A stretch of DNA of 64,000 nt. It comes from Gautieria morchelliformis (lineage: Eukaryota; Basidiomycota; Agaricomycetes; Gomphales; Gomphaceae). The DNA is taken from the NCBI GenBank assembly GCA_015179125.1, contig WHVA01000054.1, positions 186,001 through 250,000 on the forward strand. The letters are read 5' to 3'. How positions within the stretch are numbered: position 1 is the first letter of the stretch; every line of letters begins with the position of its first letter. The position numbers and the translations under genes were made by a program. Below are positions 1 to 11,140 of this stretch, in pieces. The notes below the pieces were generated by a model. That model was not told the origin of the DNA. It saw nothing but the letters and a program-made list of their open reading frames with translations, and did no database searches.

Positions 1-566
1 CATCATGTTGAAGTGCGGCTTTGGGTCACCTTGCAAGATTGGCAGGCGAGCATGCAGTCCACAGATAGCGGCCCAGGTCAAGGCCCTTTGTGAAGGGTTA
101 ATAATATAGAGGTACTTACTAGTCCTATCACCCGTCGCCAAAGGTCGCCATTCTTCGGTTAGAGCGTGGGATGCAACAAAGCCTGCTCAGTCACGTGAGT
201 CGGTCTGCGATTATGGAATATCACGCTTTCGGGATCATCAGGTAAAATTGACTCCTTGCGGCTGCCGATGACTGCGCCGCTCACTCCGTTTGGCAGCAGC
301 ATGTGAAGCAAGTGCTGGAACGGACACATTGCTGGGGTCGGTGACCTTCTCTGTTGCAGTAATTCTGCGCTTCGGTCGACTGCTGTTGGTGATCCCCGAC
401 ATACGTCTTCAGGCAGGAGGGAAAATTGTGAGAAAGAACTCTGTTTAATGTATATACAGTTGCCGTCCAAATCGAGGCAAAGGTGTACCATATAAGTGCC
501 GCAAAGCCCAGGCTTAAGCCCAGGGCCTGGGCTTCCGCAACTTAGAAGCCCGGCCCATTTGGTGGG
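1..566. other. Left edge, no gene called
   Basis: I see no recognisable protein here. The minus-strand open frame covering 159-602 is low-complexity in part and has no family motif. Positions 490-605 are rich in short GGGCC/GGGCTT self-complementary blocks of the kind found at the ends of some hAT elements, but no partner end is visible inside the window. Confidence 0.4.
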
Positions 567-594
567 CTCGGCTCGGGCTTGAGCCCGAGCCGAG
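567..594. repeat. 13-bp perfect hairpin
   Basis: CTCGGCTCGGGCT is followed after a 2-nt loop (TG, 580-581) by its exact reverse complement. The hairpin sits about 8 bp before the first unit of the foldback tandem array at 602. It could be a subterminal hairpin of a DNA transposon whose other end lies outside the window, or part of the foldback terminus. Confidence 0.75.
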
Positions 595-601
595 AGCATC
601 A

Positions 602-1185
602 CTAGCTGGTACCAGCGCTGTCAGCGCAGGCGTGCGCTGGTACCCGGCGCTGTCAGCGCAGGCATGTGCTGGTACCCAGCGCTGTCAGCGCAGGCATGTG
701 CTGGTAGCCGGCGCTGTCAGTGCACGCGTGCGCCGGTGCACGTCACAGTCAGCGCACTCTTGCGCTGGTACCGGCGCTGTCAGCGCAGGCGTGCGCTGGT
801 ACTCGGCGCTGTCAGCGCATGCATGCACTGGTGCACGTCGCAGTCAGCGCACTCTTGCGCTGGTACCGGCACTGCCAGCGCATGCAGTCGCTGGCCCCCG
901 GCGCTGTCAGCGCAGGAATGCTCTGGTAACCGGTGCTGACAGTGCAGGCATGCGCTGGTACCCGGTGCTGTCAGCGCAGGCGTGTGCTGGTACCTGGCGC
1001 TGTCAGCGCAGCGTGTGCTGGTGCACGTCGCTGTCAGCGGAGGCTTGCACTGGTACCGGCGCTGTCAGCGCAGGCATGCGCTGGTACCCGGCGCTGTCAG
1101 CGCACTCTTGCGCTGGTACCGCCGCTGTCAGCGCAGTGTCGCTGGTGCACGTTGCTGTCAGCGCAGGGTTGTATGGCGGTCACCT
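602..1185 (+). repeat. 31-32 bp tandem array (left foldback arm)
   Basis: About 18 units run through the array. Two unit types alternate: one reads GCTGGTACCCGGCGCTGTCA then GCGCAGGCGTGC, the other carries GTGCACGTCGC in place of GTACCCGGCGC. Each unit contains the 13-bp palindrome GCGCTG-T-CAGCGC and most contain GGTACC, so the array is close to self-complementary at every repeat. One-base length changes put the units in different frames. Confidence 0.85.
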
Positions 1186-2094
1186 TGTACAAAAAGTAAT
1201 ATACCACGCGCGCGCACTCAAGTCTCAAACAAGGCAACTGGCGCCGGCCTGTGCAAAAGCACGGAATTTGCCAGAATGTGTTATGCGTGCATGCGAAATC
1301 GCGCACACGCGATTTCACCGCAACAACGCTCTTGCAAGTGGAGTCTGGCCCAAGTCACGTGACCTCACTGGCTCATAAATCATGATTTTCTACCTGTTCC
1401 ACACATGGAATGTAAATGTTTTTGCCTAGTATGATGGATGGGAGCATAAACATTATCCTAGGGAGATTCTGTGGTACTAAATAAGATTCTGGACACGTTA
1501 TTTTCACATTTCGAGCTGCCGATCGTATGGTAACTCCGCAGGATGAGTCACCCTTTCCCAGGGAAATCATGTGATACGTCTTCAACCACCCGTCCTTTGT
1601 CATCACTTCCCAGGCTGAGTTGCGGTGAAAGCCGAATAGAAGTCTGAAAAAACCCACCCTGGGAAATACTTACACAACATGGGTCGTTGTAGACGCATCA
1701 CATGGGAAAGGGTGACTCATCCTGCCTGCGTAGTTACCATGCGATCGGCGGCTCGAAATGTGAAAATAACGTGTCCAGAATCTTGTTTAGTACCACAAAA
1801 TCTCCCTAGGATAATGTTTATGCTCCCATCCATCATACTAGGCAAAAACATTTACATTCCATGTGTGGAATGGGTAGAAAGTCATGATTTATGAGCCAGT
1901 GAGGTCCCGTGACCTGGGCCAGACTCCACTTGCAAGAGCGTTGTTGCGGTGAAATCGCGTGTGCGCAATTTCGCATGCTCGCATAACACATTCCGGCAAA
2001 TTCCGCGCTTTTGCACAGGCCGGCGCCAGTTGCCTTGTTTGAGACTTGAGTGCGCGCGCGTGGTATATTACTTTTTGTACAAGGTGACCGCCAT

Positions 2095-2925
2095 ACAAGC
2101 CTGCGCTGACAGCGACGTGCACCGGCGCACGCGTGCGCTGACAGCGCCGGGTACCAGCACACACCTGCACTGACAGCGCCGGTACCAGCGCAAGCCTGCG
2201 CTGACAGGGACGTGCACCAGCGCATGCTGCGCTGACAGCGCCGGGTACCAGCGCACGCCTGCGCTGACAGTGCCGGTACCAGCGCAAGCCTGCGCTGACA
2301 GCGCCGGGTACCAGCGCACGCCTGCGCTGACAGCGCCGGGTACCAGTGTAGGCCTGCGCTGACAGCGCCGGGTACCAGCGCACGCCTGCGCTGACAGCGC
2401 CGGGTACCAGCGTAGGCCTGCGCTGACAGCGCCGGTACCAGCGCAAGCCTGCGCTGACAGCGACGTGCACCAGCACACGCTGCGCTGACAGCGCTGGGTA
2501 CCAGCACACACCTGCGCTGACAGCGCTGGTACCAGTGCAAGCCTCCGCTGGCAGCGACGTGCACCAGCACATGCCTGCGCTGACAGCGCCGGGTACCAGC
2601 GCATGCCTGCGCTGACAGCGACGTGCACCAGTGCATGCTGCGCTGACAGTGCCGGGTGTCAGCGACCGCGTGCGCTGGCAGTGCCGGTACCAGCGCAAGA
2701 GTGCGCTGACTGCGACGTGCACCAGTGCACGCGTGCGCTGACAGCGCCGAGTACCAGTGCACGCCTCCGCTGACAGCACCGGTACCAGCGCAAGCCTACG
2801 CTGACAGTGACCTGCACCAGCGCACGCTGCGCTGACAGCGCTGGGTACCAGCGCACGCCTGCGCTGACAGCTGACAGCACCAGTACCAGCGCAAGCCTGC
2901 GCTGACAGTGATGTGCACGTGCACT
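2095..2925 (-). repeat. 31-32 bp tandem array (right foldback arm)
   Basis: Same repeat family as 602-1185 in opposite orientation, about 26 units, so this arm is longer than the left one. Unit number differs between arms, as expected if arrays expand and contract by unequal exchange. The array ends at about 2925, next to the coding-like segment starting at 2993. Confidence 0.85.
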
Positions 2926-2992
2926 CCAGCCCCAGCTCAAGTTTGCCCTTGCAGCCTCAAAAAGGCCACGCCATGACCCGGCCACAGACCCA

Positions 2993-4470
2993 GTGGCCGG
3001 GCCCTCATCATCTCGCGCGACGGCACCCTTGCCAGTGCGTGCAGCATCGGGGCTAGCCTCCCGATTATCAGCTCCCACCCCGACGACGACGACGACAGAG
3101 GGGTGGAGCGCGCCATCTGACGCAGCATACGGCGTCCCAGAAGGATGGGAGTCTGACTCCTCCGTCTGGAAGGCGTACGACCCGGACAGAGCTCAGCGTC
3201 TGGCTGAGCAGCCCAAAAAGAAGCACAAGAAATTGTGCAGCACCCCCAACACCGTCAATGGTCTGGCCATTGTGAGGGAAAGCATGATCAGCGCATACCT
3301 GGCAGCATCACCGTCGCACACAATCAATGACCCTGCCCTACAATGGCAGGTAGCATTGGTCGAAGCCCAGTACAGCGGGCCTCACGTGGACCTGCCGCCA
3401 CCGGCGGGGACAGTTCACCCTCCCTACCTGGGGGAGGGAGTGATCATACCACTCGGAGACCTGCCGGCCTCCGAGACGGGCCTCCTACCCCGACCGGTAG
3501 GAAAGGCGCAACAGCGTCGTACTCAATGGTACGACATCTGCCCGCTCAACGCCCCACGCTTTGTTGAGCTCCTAGCGCGTGCAAAAGACAGGCCACAACT
3601 TGCACGCATGCACGAGATGATCAGCATGTTCAAGCGCATCGAGCGCAAGCAGCGTGCTTGCACTCCTAAAAGGGATTGTCTCGTGATAGCGAACAGTACC
3701 CGCACGACATCGCCGCCATCTTAAGGGGTTGGATACACAACCCCGAAGGAATCCCATCTTCCATCCATGACAACGTGGATGGAACCTTCAACCTAGATGA
3801 CATGGATGTCTGGATGTGGTTGAAGGCACTCCCACCCCGAGTTAAAGGGGTCATGTCACCTCTCAAGTTGAGACTCCTCAACTTGTTCGGCTCAACCGGC
3901 CAATGGTCAAGCCTCGTAGTTGCCAGGGAATGCCTGACACCGCAGAGCACCAGCCTGCGGCTATACATCATGGGTCCATATCCCGTGGGAGGCCAAGCTG
4001 GCCCCGACATTCTGCTCGCTGAGATCGCGCGATGGCTGGCTCACTACGCCAGCGTCACTCATGAACAAGCGGCGCGCATTGAACATTAAGTTCAACGCAG
4101 CCTCACCGGTGCAGCATTCAGTGCCGCCACTCAGAAGGGCCAACAAAAGGTCCTTGAGACCAGCCATGTGAGGGCCATGGTGCCACCACCGCTCACCCAC
4201 GCTCAGCTCGATCAAGAGCTGGCGCACTTCTGGCCTTCTCCCCAGGCTGAGGACCCGGCCGTCGAGGCCATGCTCCGCAAGGACACCGCCCTCATCAACC
4301 AAGCGGAAAACCCCACCAGTGGTGAGGCAGAGCCCCCTCACCCAACCACCCCCGCGGATGTGGAGGTGCCTCTGGAGGAGTCACATACTCCACCGGCCCC
4401 ATACGATGATGATGTCATCGTATCGGAATCACTAGAGGACGCCATCATGGATGACCCCTATGAGTCCTAG
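2993..4470 (+). pseudogene. Unidentified retroelement-associated ORF, broken (copy 1)
   Basis: I do not recognise the protein family. Three collinear pieces read as one roughly 490-residue protein. Residues from 2993 contain 'KKKHKKLCSTPNTVNG' and 'RFVELLARAKDRPQLARM'. A frame change at about 3660-3676 leads to 'DIAAILRGWIHNPEG'. A TAA at 4087-4089 then interrupts the frame before an acidic C-terminus ending 'SLEDAIMDDPYES' at 4470. Twenty bases after the final stop comes a purine-rich tract and a 212-bp LTR, so the ORF is the 3'-most gene of an LTR retroelement or a cargo gene in a non-autonomous one. The 5' side is cut off by foldback repeats. The inverted copy at 12141-15069 shares both the frame change and the TAA, so they predate the duplication. 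Retroelement association is inferred from context only. Confidence 0.55.
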
Positions 4471-4490
4471 GTGGTACCCTATAGTTGTCT

Positions 4491-4716
4491 ATAGAGGGGG
4501 AGGGTGTAAATGACCTATGTATCTACATGTACACTAGTTATTACATAACCCCAGTGGGCCCCTTAGGGACCCACTGTATAGTTTATGCGTGGGAACCAGT
4601 CAGCGGTTCCCATTGCATTTTACCCTTATGCTGTCACTACGTAGTTCAGAATACCAGTCCTTGGTCAAGTTCCGTTGTGCCCTTGTGATACAAGGCATAA
4701 TATCAACATCTTTACA
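4491..4716 (+). mobile_element. Polypurine tract and 212-bp Gypsy-type LTR (copy 1)
   Basis: A purine tract (AGAGGGGGAGGG) ends at 4504. The LTR runs 4505-4716, starting TGTAAATGACC and ending ATCTTTACA, so it has TG...CA ends inside a TGTAAA/TTTACA inverted repeat. It is clearly homologous and equal in length to the LTR at 57051-57262 that precedes the G3 gag gene, which places it in the same Gypsy family or a close relative. Its downstream flank (ATTATAGGCTAGCATAC) is shared by the inverted copy at 11895, so the two are duplicates rather than separate insertions. Confidence 0.75.
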
Positions 4717-4727
4717 ATTATAGGCTA

Positions 4728-5740
4728 GCATACAGGGCAGCTCACAGGATAGCGTACCGCATAGGGGGTAGTGTAAAGGGTAGTGCACAGGGTGGCACAC
4801 AGGGTAGTGTATGGGGTAGTGCACATGGTAGTGTAGAGGGTAGTGCATAGAGTAGCGTACAGGGTAACGTACAGGGTAGTGTACAGGGTAGTGTACAGGG
4901 TAGCATACAGGGTAGCATACAGGGTAGCGTATGGGGTAGCATACAGGGTAGCGTACAGGGTAGCATACCGGGTAGTGTCCTGGGTAGTGTCCTGGGTAGC
5001 ATATGGGGTAGCTTATGGGGTAGCATACAAGGTAGCCCACAGGGTAGGGTACCTGGTACCCTACAGGGTAGTGTCTGGTAGCACACATGATAGCATACAG
5101 GGTGGCATACAGGGGAGTGCATGAGGTAGCCCACAGGGTACATTATAGGGTAGCGTACAGGGTAGCTCACGGGGTAGCGTACCACGTAGCCGACAGGGTA
5201 CTGTATGGGGTAGCGCACATGGTAGCCTACAGGGTAGTGTATGGGGTAGCATGGTAGTGCATGGGGTAGCCCATAGGATACATTATAGGGTAGCGTACAG
5301 GGTAGCTCACAGGATGGCGTACCACATAGGGGGTAGTGTAAAGGGTAGTGCACAGGGTGGCACACCGGGTAGTGTATGGGGTAGTGCATATGGTAGCGTA
5401 CAGGGTAGCACACAGGGTAGCATACTCGCCAGCATACAGGGTTGTGCACAGGATAGTGCACAGGGTACTGCACCATGTGGTGGACATGGTAGTGTATAGG
5501 GTAGCACACAGGGTAGCGTACCGCATTGCACACAGGGTAGTGTATGGTGTAGCAAACAAGGTAGTGTACAGGGTGTACGGTATTGTATGGGGTAGTACAC
5601 AGGGTAGTGTACAGGGTAGTGTACCGGGTAGCATATGGGGTAGCCCACAGGGTACCTTACAGGGTTGCATACAGGGTAGAGCACAGGGTAGTGTACTTCT
5701 TAACATACAGGGTAGCATCCATGGTATTGTACTGGGTGGT
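4728..5740 (+). repeat. 12-bp minisatellite, about 80 units
   Basis: The unit is ACAGGGTAGYRT with point variants (GGGG for AGGG, CCAC for ACAG and similar). Because the period is a multiple of three, all frames stay open and yield artificial four-residue repeats such as RVAY and LPCT. These are not genes. The array begins 11 bp after the LTR at 4505-4716 and ends at the start of the Gypsy pol fragment near 5760. A shorter inverted copy lies at 11618-11894. Confidence 0.9.
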
Positions 5741-5804
5741 GCAAAGCACCAAGGAGGTGCGGGCACCAAATGCCACAGAGGAGTATAGACTGCACAGGAG
5801 CATC

Positions 5805-8800
5805 GGACATTGCTGAATGACGACAGAACATCATTCCAAGCACGTATGCTCGATCAGCTGCCCCATAGAAGAGCATCGGAAGATGGTGGGGGGTTGCATC
5901 CGATTGCCTTCTTCTTCTCTAAAAGCCTTAGTCCGGTCAAGTGGAACTATGAGGTCCACGACAAGGAAATGCTGGCAATCATCCGAGCGCTGGAGGAGTG
6001 GCGACACTTCCTTGAGGGGCCTCTATGCCTGTTTGAGATCTGGACAGACCACAAGAACCTTGAGTACTTCTGCATGTCTAAGAAGTTGAACCGACGACAA
6101 GCACGGTGGTCCCTACACCTGTCCCTGTTTGACTTCATGCTCCACCACCGCCCTGGCCACACCATGGGCAAGCCTGATGCCCTATCGCACTGCGCAGATC
6201 ATGGAAGCAGAAGCGGCGACAATGCTGATATGACATTACTCCGCCCAAGTCTCTTTGCAATCCACGCCATTGAAGGAGTAACTGCAGTTGGGGCGGAAGC
6301 GGAAAAGCTCCGGGACATCCGGAGGCAGTACCAGAATGGAGAGAAGGAGGAATTGGTGGTGAAGGCGGTGGAGGAACTGCGGAAAGGGCACTCACAGTCT
6401 GTATGGGCAGCGGAGGGGTCAGAACCTGATGGGCTGCTCCACTTCAGAGGCAATGTCTATGTTCCAGGTGGCACGGACCTCCGCCGCCACAACATGTCCC
6501 AACACCATGACACCCGGGTTGCTGGGCATGCTGGCAGGTGGAAGATGCTAGAGTTAGTGGCTCAGAACTACTGGTGGCCTCAGATGGCCCGCTACATTGG
6601 ACAGTACGTGAAGATGTGCAACCTTTGTCTCCGGACCAAAGCACAGCGACATCCGCCTGTCGGAGAGCTCGTTCCACTCCCGATTCCAGAATCCCGCTGG
6701 GACACCATCAGTGTCAACTTCATCGTTGAACTCCCAGAGTCTCATGGCTATGACACAATTATGAATGTCGTGGACTCGGTAAGCAAGGTGTCCCACTTCA
6801 TTCCGATGCACACGACGATCGCAGCCCTTGGAGCGGCCTGCCTGTTCCTTGCACATGTCTGGAAGTTGCATGGGCTCCTGAAGCAAGTCGTTTCCGACTG
6901 AGGTCCACAGTTTGTCACGGAACTGACTTGGGAGCTCTACCGCCTGCTCGGCATGATTCTGGCTGCCACCACAGAATACCATCCACAGGGTGACGGACAG
7001 ATGGAACAGGTCAATCAGGAGCTGGAGCAATATCTCCGCCTCTTTGTCAATGAGAGGCAGGATGATTGGGATGAGTTACTGGCAAGATTGGTTTTTAGGC
7101 ATTAATATCATGTATTAGTGAACACAGCGAATGCCCGAATAACTTGTGCGAATAAGTATGCCGTTCGGCGAATAAGTGAACCGATGAATGTTCACGAAAC
7201 AAGAGGGTTGCCCGAACGGGGCTCGCCCTATCTACAGTCGTAGCGAAATAGCTCGCAGCACTTGACGGCGTAACGTGCAAGATATCGCGGAAGGGCTGTC
7301 TAAGTTTCGACGGTCCCTTCGCTGGTGAAGGTGCTCCTTCAGAGCCCTTCGCCAACAGCACAGAAAGTAGTTTGAAGGCTAAGGTAATGAAGATGAAGTA
7401 TGAGAACTCACCAGTGATGCCTAAGTCCACCAGTGATGCCTAAGTCCTTGGCTGGTTGAAGATAGAAATCTTCAAGGGGAGGCTCAAGACGATAATCACA
7501 GCGAGGTCAAGTTTGCACAATATGGACGACATATGATAATTGAACTGGGGAATATACATGCGAATGTAAACTACTTATATCGAATACTCGTAAGGTATCA
7601 GCGAATAGGAAAGAGGCCGTCACAAGTCAGGGTTGGATAGGGGTGTGCAGCCATGATACAACATAGATGAAATAAACATACAATAGAATGTAAGAAGAGG
7701 GAGAACATGAAACGACGGAGAGTAGAGGTGGCGAAGGCACTTATGGACAAAACCATGTCTTGGGACCCGCATACATGCTACCCTGCATGGACGCTTGGTC
7801 TACTGGGTTGATTCCGCATGGCCAATGGAGGGGATGTCCTGCGAACATACTTTGACCATATGAACGCCCAATGGGGTTGGATTTAAGAAGACAATGGGGT
7901 TAATGATGGACCATCATGCCGGGTGAATGGTATCGATCGTTTTTGATGGTGTGCCTGCTGGCGAATGATGCGAGCAGCGAATAGCCGTTCGGTGAAATGC
8001 AAGGAAGGGCGAACAGAGGTGACATAGGGGAGGAGAGGTCGAGGTGGAGGGTGAAGCCGAGCGAACACTGAGGAGGAGTAGCGAAAGGGAAAATGGGGAT
8101 ACCAAGGTGCAGGAAATGCACAGGTCATGACAACCCAACTATTAGGACACCATCGGAAGAGGGTCGAGCAGAGGAGGTGGTAGGCCCAGTGATGACTGCC
8201 GAGTCAGTCCCAGGATGTCGATAGTGCGTTTGACGGCACGGCTATGGTAGTTGGCGCGAACAGCGAGAGTTGGTTGCTGAACACAACAATGGTGATCGGA
8301 ACGAACACGAAGGTGGGGTGAGAAAATAGGAAAACTGAGCTTCTAAGTATGGGAGATAAAAGCGTCATGACAGTTACTTCCACTGGTGGAATTCTAATAC
8401 AACAACCATGTACATTCAGCCACACAAAAGACTCCCTTCATGCTCGACTCTGGATGACACCCGCAGATGGGCTTCGAACCGCACCAGGCAGAGTCCCGAC
8501 TCGAGACAGTCAATGAGTTCCGAGACCGCATGGACTCCACCCTTTCGGAAGCCAAGTCTGCCCTTGCGAAGGCCAAGGATGACATGGAAAGGTACTACAA
8601 CCAACGGCAGGTTCCTGCCCCAGAGTACCAAGTTGGAGACAAGGTGTATCTAGATACAAGTGACATCCGCACCACACACCCTTCACAGAAGCTTGCCCAC
8701 CGCTACCTTGGGCGCTTCACAGTGATGCAGAGGGTTGGATGGAACGCGTACCGCCTCCGACTTCCAAACTCCATGTCCCGCCTACAAACCGTCTTCAACG

Positions 8801-9063
8801 TAGTGAAGTTGCTCCCTGCACTTGAGGACCCAATTCCAGGGCGGAAGGCTCGTCCGCCACCTCCACCAGAAATTGTAGATGGGGAAGAGCACTATGTGGT
8901 GGAACAGATCCTGGACAGCCTGTTTGTGCGAGGACAACTCCAATTCCTTGTGAAATGGGAAGGGTATGGGTATGAGGAGGATTCGTGGGTCCCGGAGCAA
9001 GATGTGTCCGCTCCGGACAAACTCCACGAGTTGTATAGGACACACCCTGGTGCCCCTCGCTGA
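5805..9063 (+). pseudogene. Gypsy G1 (chromovirus) pol 3' half: RNase H, integrase, chromodomain
   Basis: The frame opens inside RNase H ('LHPIAFFFSKSLSPVKWNYE', 'IWTDHKNLEYF', 'HHRPGHTMGKPDALS'), continues through the integrase zinc domain ('HDTRVAGHAGRWK', 'CNLCLRTK') and the integrase core ('WDTISVNFIVELP'), and ends in a chromodomain ('EHYVVEQILDSL', 'FLVKWEGYGYEEDSWVPEQD') before the stop at 9061-9063. RT, protease and gag are missing, cut off at the minisatellite. Three in-frame stops lie at 6899-6901 (expected Arg of SDRGPQF), 8395-8397 and 8455-8457, all explained by C-to-T changes. A solo LTR at 7080-8372 splits the core domain, and the frame resumes in phase once it and one TSD copy are ignored. 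The family is a Tf1/sushi-type chromovirus, in which the chromodomain directs integration to heterochromatin. Confidence 0.9.
7080..8372. mobile_element. Solo LTR, family TGTCA (copy A), in Gypsy G1
   Basis: This 1293-bp block starts TGGCAAGATTGG (TGTCAAGATTGG in sister copies), ends GCGTCATGACA and is flanked by a perfect 5-bp TSD GTTAC (7075-7079 and 8373-8377). Sister copies lie at 54305-55573, 60016-61268 and 62219-63491, with a 3' piece at 47482-47825. TG...CA ends, 5-bp TSDs and absence of coding capacity fit solo LTRs left by LTR-LTR recombination. No internal region of this family is present in the window. Confidence 0.85.
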
Positions 9064-9120
9064 ATCCGCTTGCTGGCCTTTCAATCCCTCATGTCCCGTG
9101 CTTCGAGGACGCAGCACGTT

Positions 9121-10556
9121 AGAGGGGGGGTGATGTCAGGGGACACCCTGTTTTAAATTTCCAGTTAGGAGGGTGTTTGGAATTACTATAATATCAGATG
9201 TTTACTAATAAAAGTGATGTTCCCATAAAACTCCATCTTTAAATAATGATATCTTTTCTGAAACTATTCCATCATTAAAAAGCAATTCTGGGAAATAGTT
9301 CTCCATGTTACATGCTAAACAATTAAAGGTTATTTAATAGAATCCATTGTATATGATTTCCTTCTGTTTATAGATATCTGTTAATACTTTTGTTGGTACT
9401 CCATTTTTTAAAAACTAAATTGCAGCTCTTTCCATGTATAATATATAAGATATTATTGGATATTTTTCATGCTACAACCTTCATAATTAAGCAAACCCAC
9501 CCAGGTCTTCTTAGTATGTTGAATCAAATAGAAATATATTCTAGTTAACTCACCCATCCCGAGGTAACACATATGTATTTAAAGGTGTCAATGGCATGCA
9601 CCTGTATGAAATGTACTATCTAAGGGAGTCTACCTTTTAAAATTCTTAAAGTTCTAACTCACCATAGTGCTTCATAATCTATTCATCTCTTAAAAGATGC
9701 TTTGTTTCATGATGTACAAATGTTTTAAATGTAAACCGTCGTCTGAATCAAGAAAGTCAGCAAGAAATATCATTGTCAAGTGAGCCAGCTTACCAGATGA
9801 CACGGGCCTATCCCCTAGGGAAACCCACCAGTAAAATGGGATGTTTTGTGATTTGCGCCATGCAGCAAGCATCTGAGCTTGTCGTGAACGCATCATAGAA
9901 CTATTTTCGACTAGATGGACACTGGTGATGGCGACCCTTGAGTTAGGCCACATAGATAAGGTCATAGTTGAGTAAAGAGGAAAAAAAAAGTGTTGATGAC
10001 TGCGCCTGAGCTAGCCATTCTCCGCATTGCCCTGTCACTCACTGCTCTACATCCTCGCCTGGGCAAATGAAGATGATTGGGGGGGGGGGGCGGGGGGACT
10101 CTGAGCCTCAGCGGCCTTGCCTAGATAAGGAGATTCTTAGAATGATCCTATGCTATCTTCTCATCAAGGAACGAATGAGTCTATTATAATTATCGAGTCA
10201 CGTAGTCATCCTGTCAGTGAGTTTGACATCACTTATTCTATCATACATTCAGCCCTATCATCATTGAGCTAAAGATTGGCCATATAGGAGTGTACTGCAT
10301 CATTATTGACATCATATTTTGACCCTAACTCCTAGTACCATCATATTCCCCTGTTATTCACTCCTATTTCCCACTGCTTAAATACTTGGACTATACACAG
10401 AAATAAAATACGATTTTAGGCCCTTATTCCTTGCCATCTTCGAGTCATAATCTCTCCTGGATTATTCTCATTTCTTCATCACCTTCAGCTTTAGAACCTC
10501 AAGTTATAGGCTGAACCTCAAATTCCATTACTTATAAAAGCTACCAACACTTGACA
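9121..10556 (+). mobile_element. Putative polypurine tract and 3' LTR of Gypsy G1
   Basis: Fifty-seven bases after the G1 stop there is a purine tract (AGAGGGGGGG, 9121-9130), followed by TGATGTCAGGGG, the expected start of a 3' LTR. The following 1.4 kb is AT-rich and shows no convincing gene. A possible end is CCAACACTTGACA at 10556, directly before the next foldback array. The 5' LTR is absent, so neither boundary can be checked against a partner. The start is well supported; the end is a guess. Confidence 0.5.
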
Positions 10557-10557
10557 C

Positions 10558-11140
10558 TGGCGCAAGCGTGCGCTGACAGCGCCGGGTACCAGCGCACGTG
10601 TGCACTGACAGCGCCGAGTACCAGCACACGCCTGCGCTGACAGTGCCGGTACCAGCGCAAGCCTGCGCTGACAGTGCCGGGTACCAGCGCACGTGTGCGC
10701 TGACAGCGCCGAGTACCAGCGCACGCTGCGCTGACAGCGCCGATACTAGCGCAAGCCTGCGCTGACAGGGACGTGCCCCAGCGCATGCTGCGCTGACAGC
10801 GCCAGGTACCAGCGCAGGCCTGCGCTGACAGCACTGGGTGCCAGCGACTGCGTGCACTGACAGCGCCGGGTACCAGCGAAAAAAAATCAAATTCCATGCC
10901 TTCAAAGGCTAGCAAACCATGATTTAAGGCAAGGCCAGGTCACGTGACTGTGCCAGAAAACACCAGCAACCCTTTGCGGTGAATTGCGTGTGCGGGCAAA
11001 ATGCAATGCCACGTGAACGGGAGTTTTTCCCTTTGGCGTGGGCGCGGGGTAATATTTGTGCAAACCGACCGCCATAAGCACCGGGTACCAGCGACCGCGT
11101 GCGCTGGCAGCGCCGGTACCAGCGCACCGTCCAGCGCATG
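10558..11140. mobile_element. Second, diverged foldback-like copy
   Basis: Tandem 31-32 bp units of the family at 602-2925 fill 10558-10878. They are followed by 10917-11084, which resembles the inner right arm of the first copy: it shares CACGTGAC, a TTGCGGTGAA...GCGTGTGCG block and GACCGCCATA. A few more tandem units follow to 11140. The second arm is thus very short and the similarity is clearly lower than between the two arms of the first copy. Confidence 0.6.

Larger units (their letters stand above)
602..2925. mobile_element. Foldback-like element, long inverted repeat with tandem-repeat arms
   Basis: The block is one large imperfect palindrome. The inner left arm (about 1186-1594) is repeated in inverted orientation at about 1681-2094 with high similarity, around a spacer of roughly 85 bp. 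Outside each inner arm lies a tandem array of 31-32 bp units, 602-1185 on the left and 2095-2925 on the right, in opposite orientation. Long terminal inverted repeats built from short tandem subrepeats around a small middle are the defining structure of Foldback elements in animals and plants, and that comparison is the basis of this name. No transposase is encoded. The long open frames in all phases are by-products of the repeat period. I could not define a TSD: the left outer flank is the hairpin region and the right outer flank runs straight into the ORF at 2993. The alternative is a palindromic satellite or segmental inversion without its own mobility. Confidence 0.6.

Noticed and set aside
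602..1185. Possible CRISPR array
   Set aside because: Units are directly adjacent with no unique spacers, the context is eukaryotic, and no cas genes are present.
632..2762. Long open frames rich in CQRR, LVPALSA and WYPALSA repeats on both strands
   Set aside because: They are translations of the 31-32 bp foldback repeats. All frames are open for the same reason and no non-repeat domain is attached.
4600..5816. Open frames encoding RVAY, CYPV and LPCT repeats
   Set aside because: Products of a 12-bp minisatellite whose period is a multiple of three; several frames on both strands are equally open.
7883..8425. Small minus-strand frames in the solo LTR, repeated at 55087-55582, 60800-61022 and 63002-63461
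   Set aside because: They recur only because the LTR recurs, frames are not conserved in length, and no domain is present.
9690..9965. 91-residue minus-strand ORF
   Set aside because: Lies in the AT-rich putative LTR of G1, no motif, length unremarkable.
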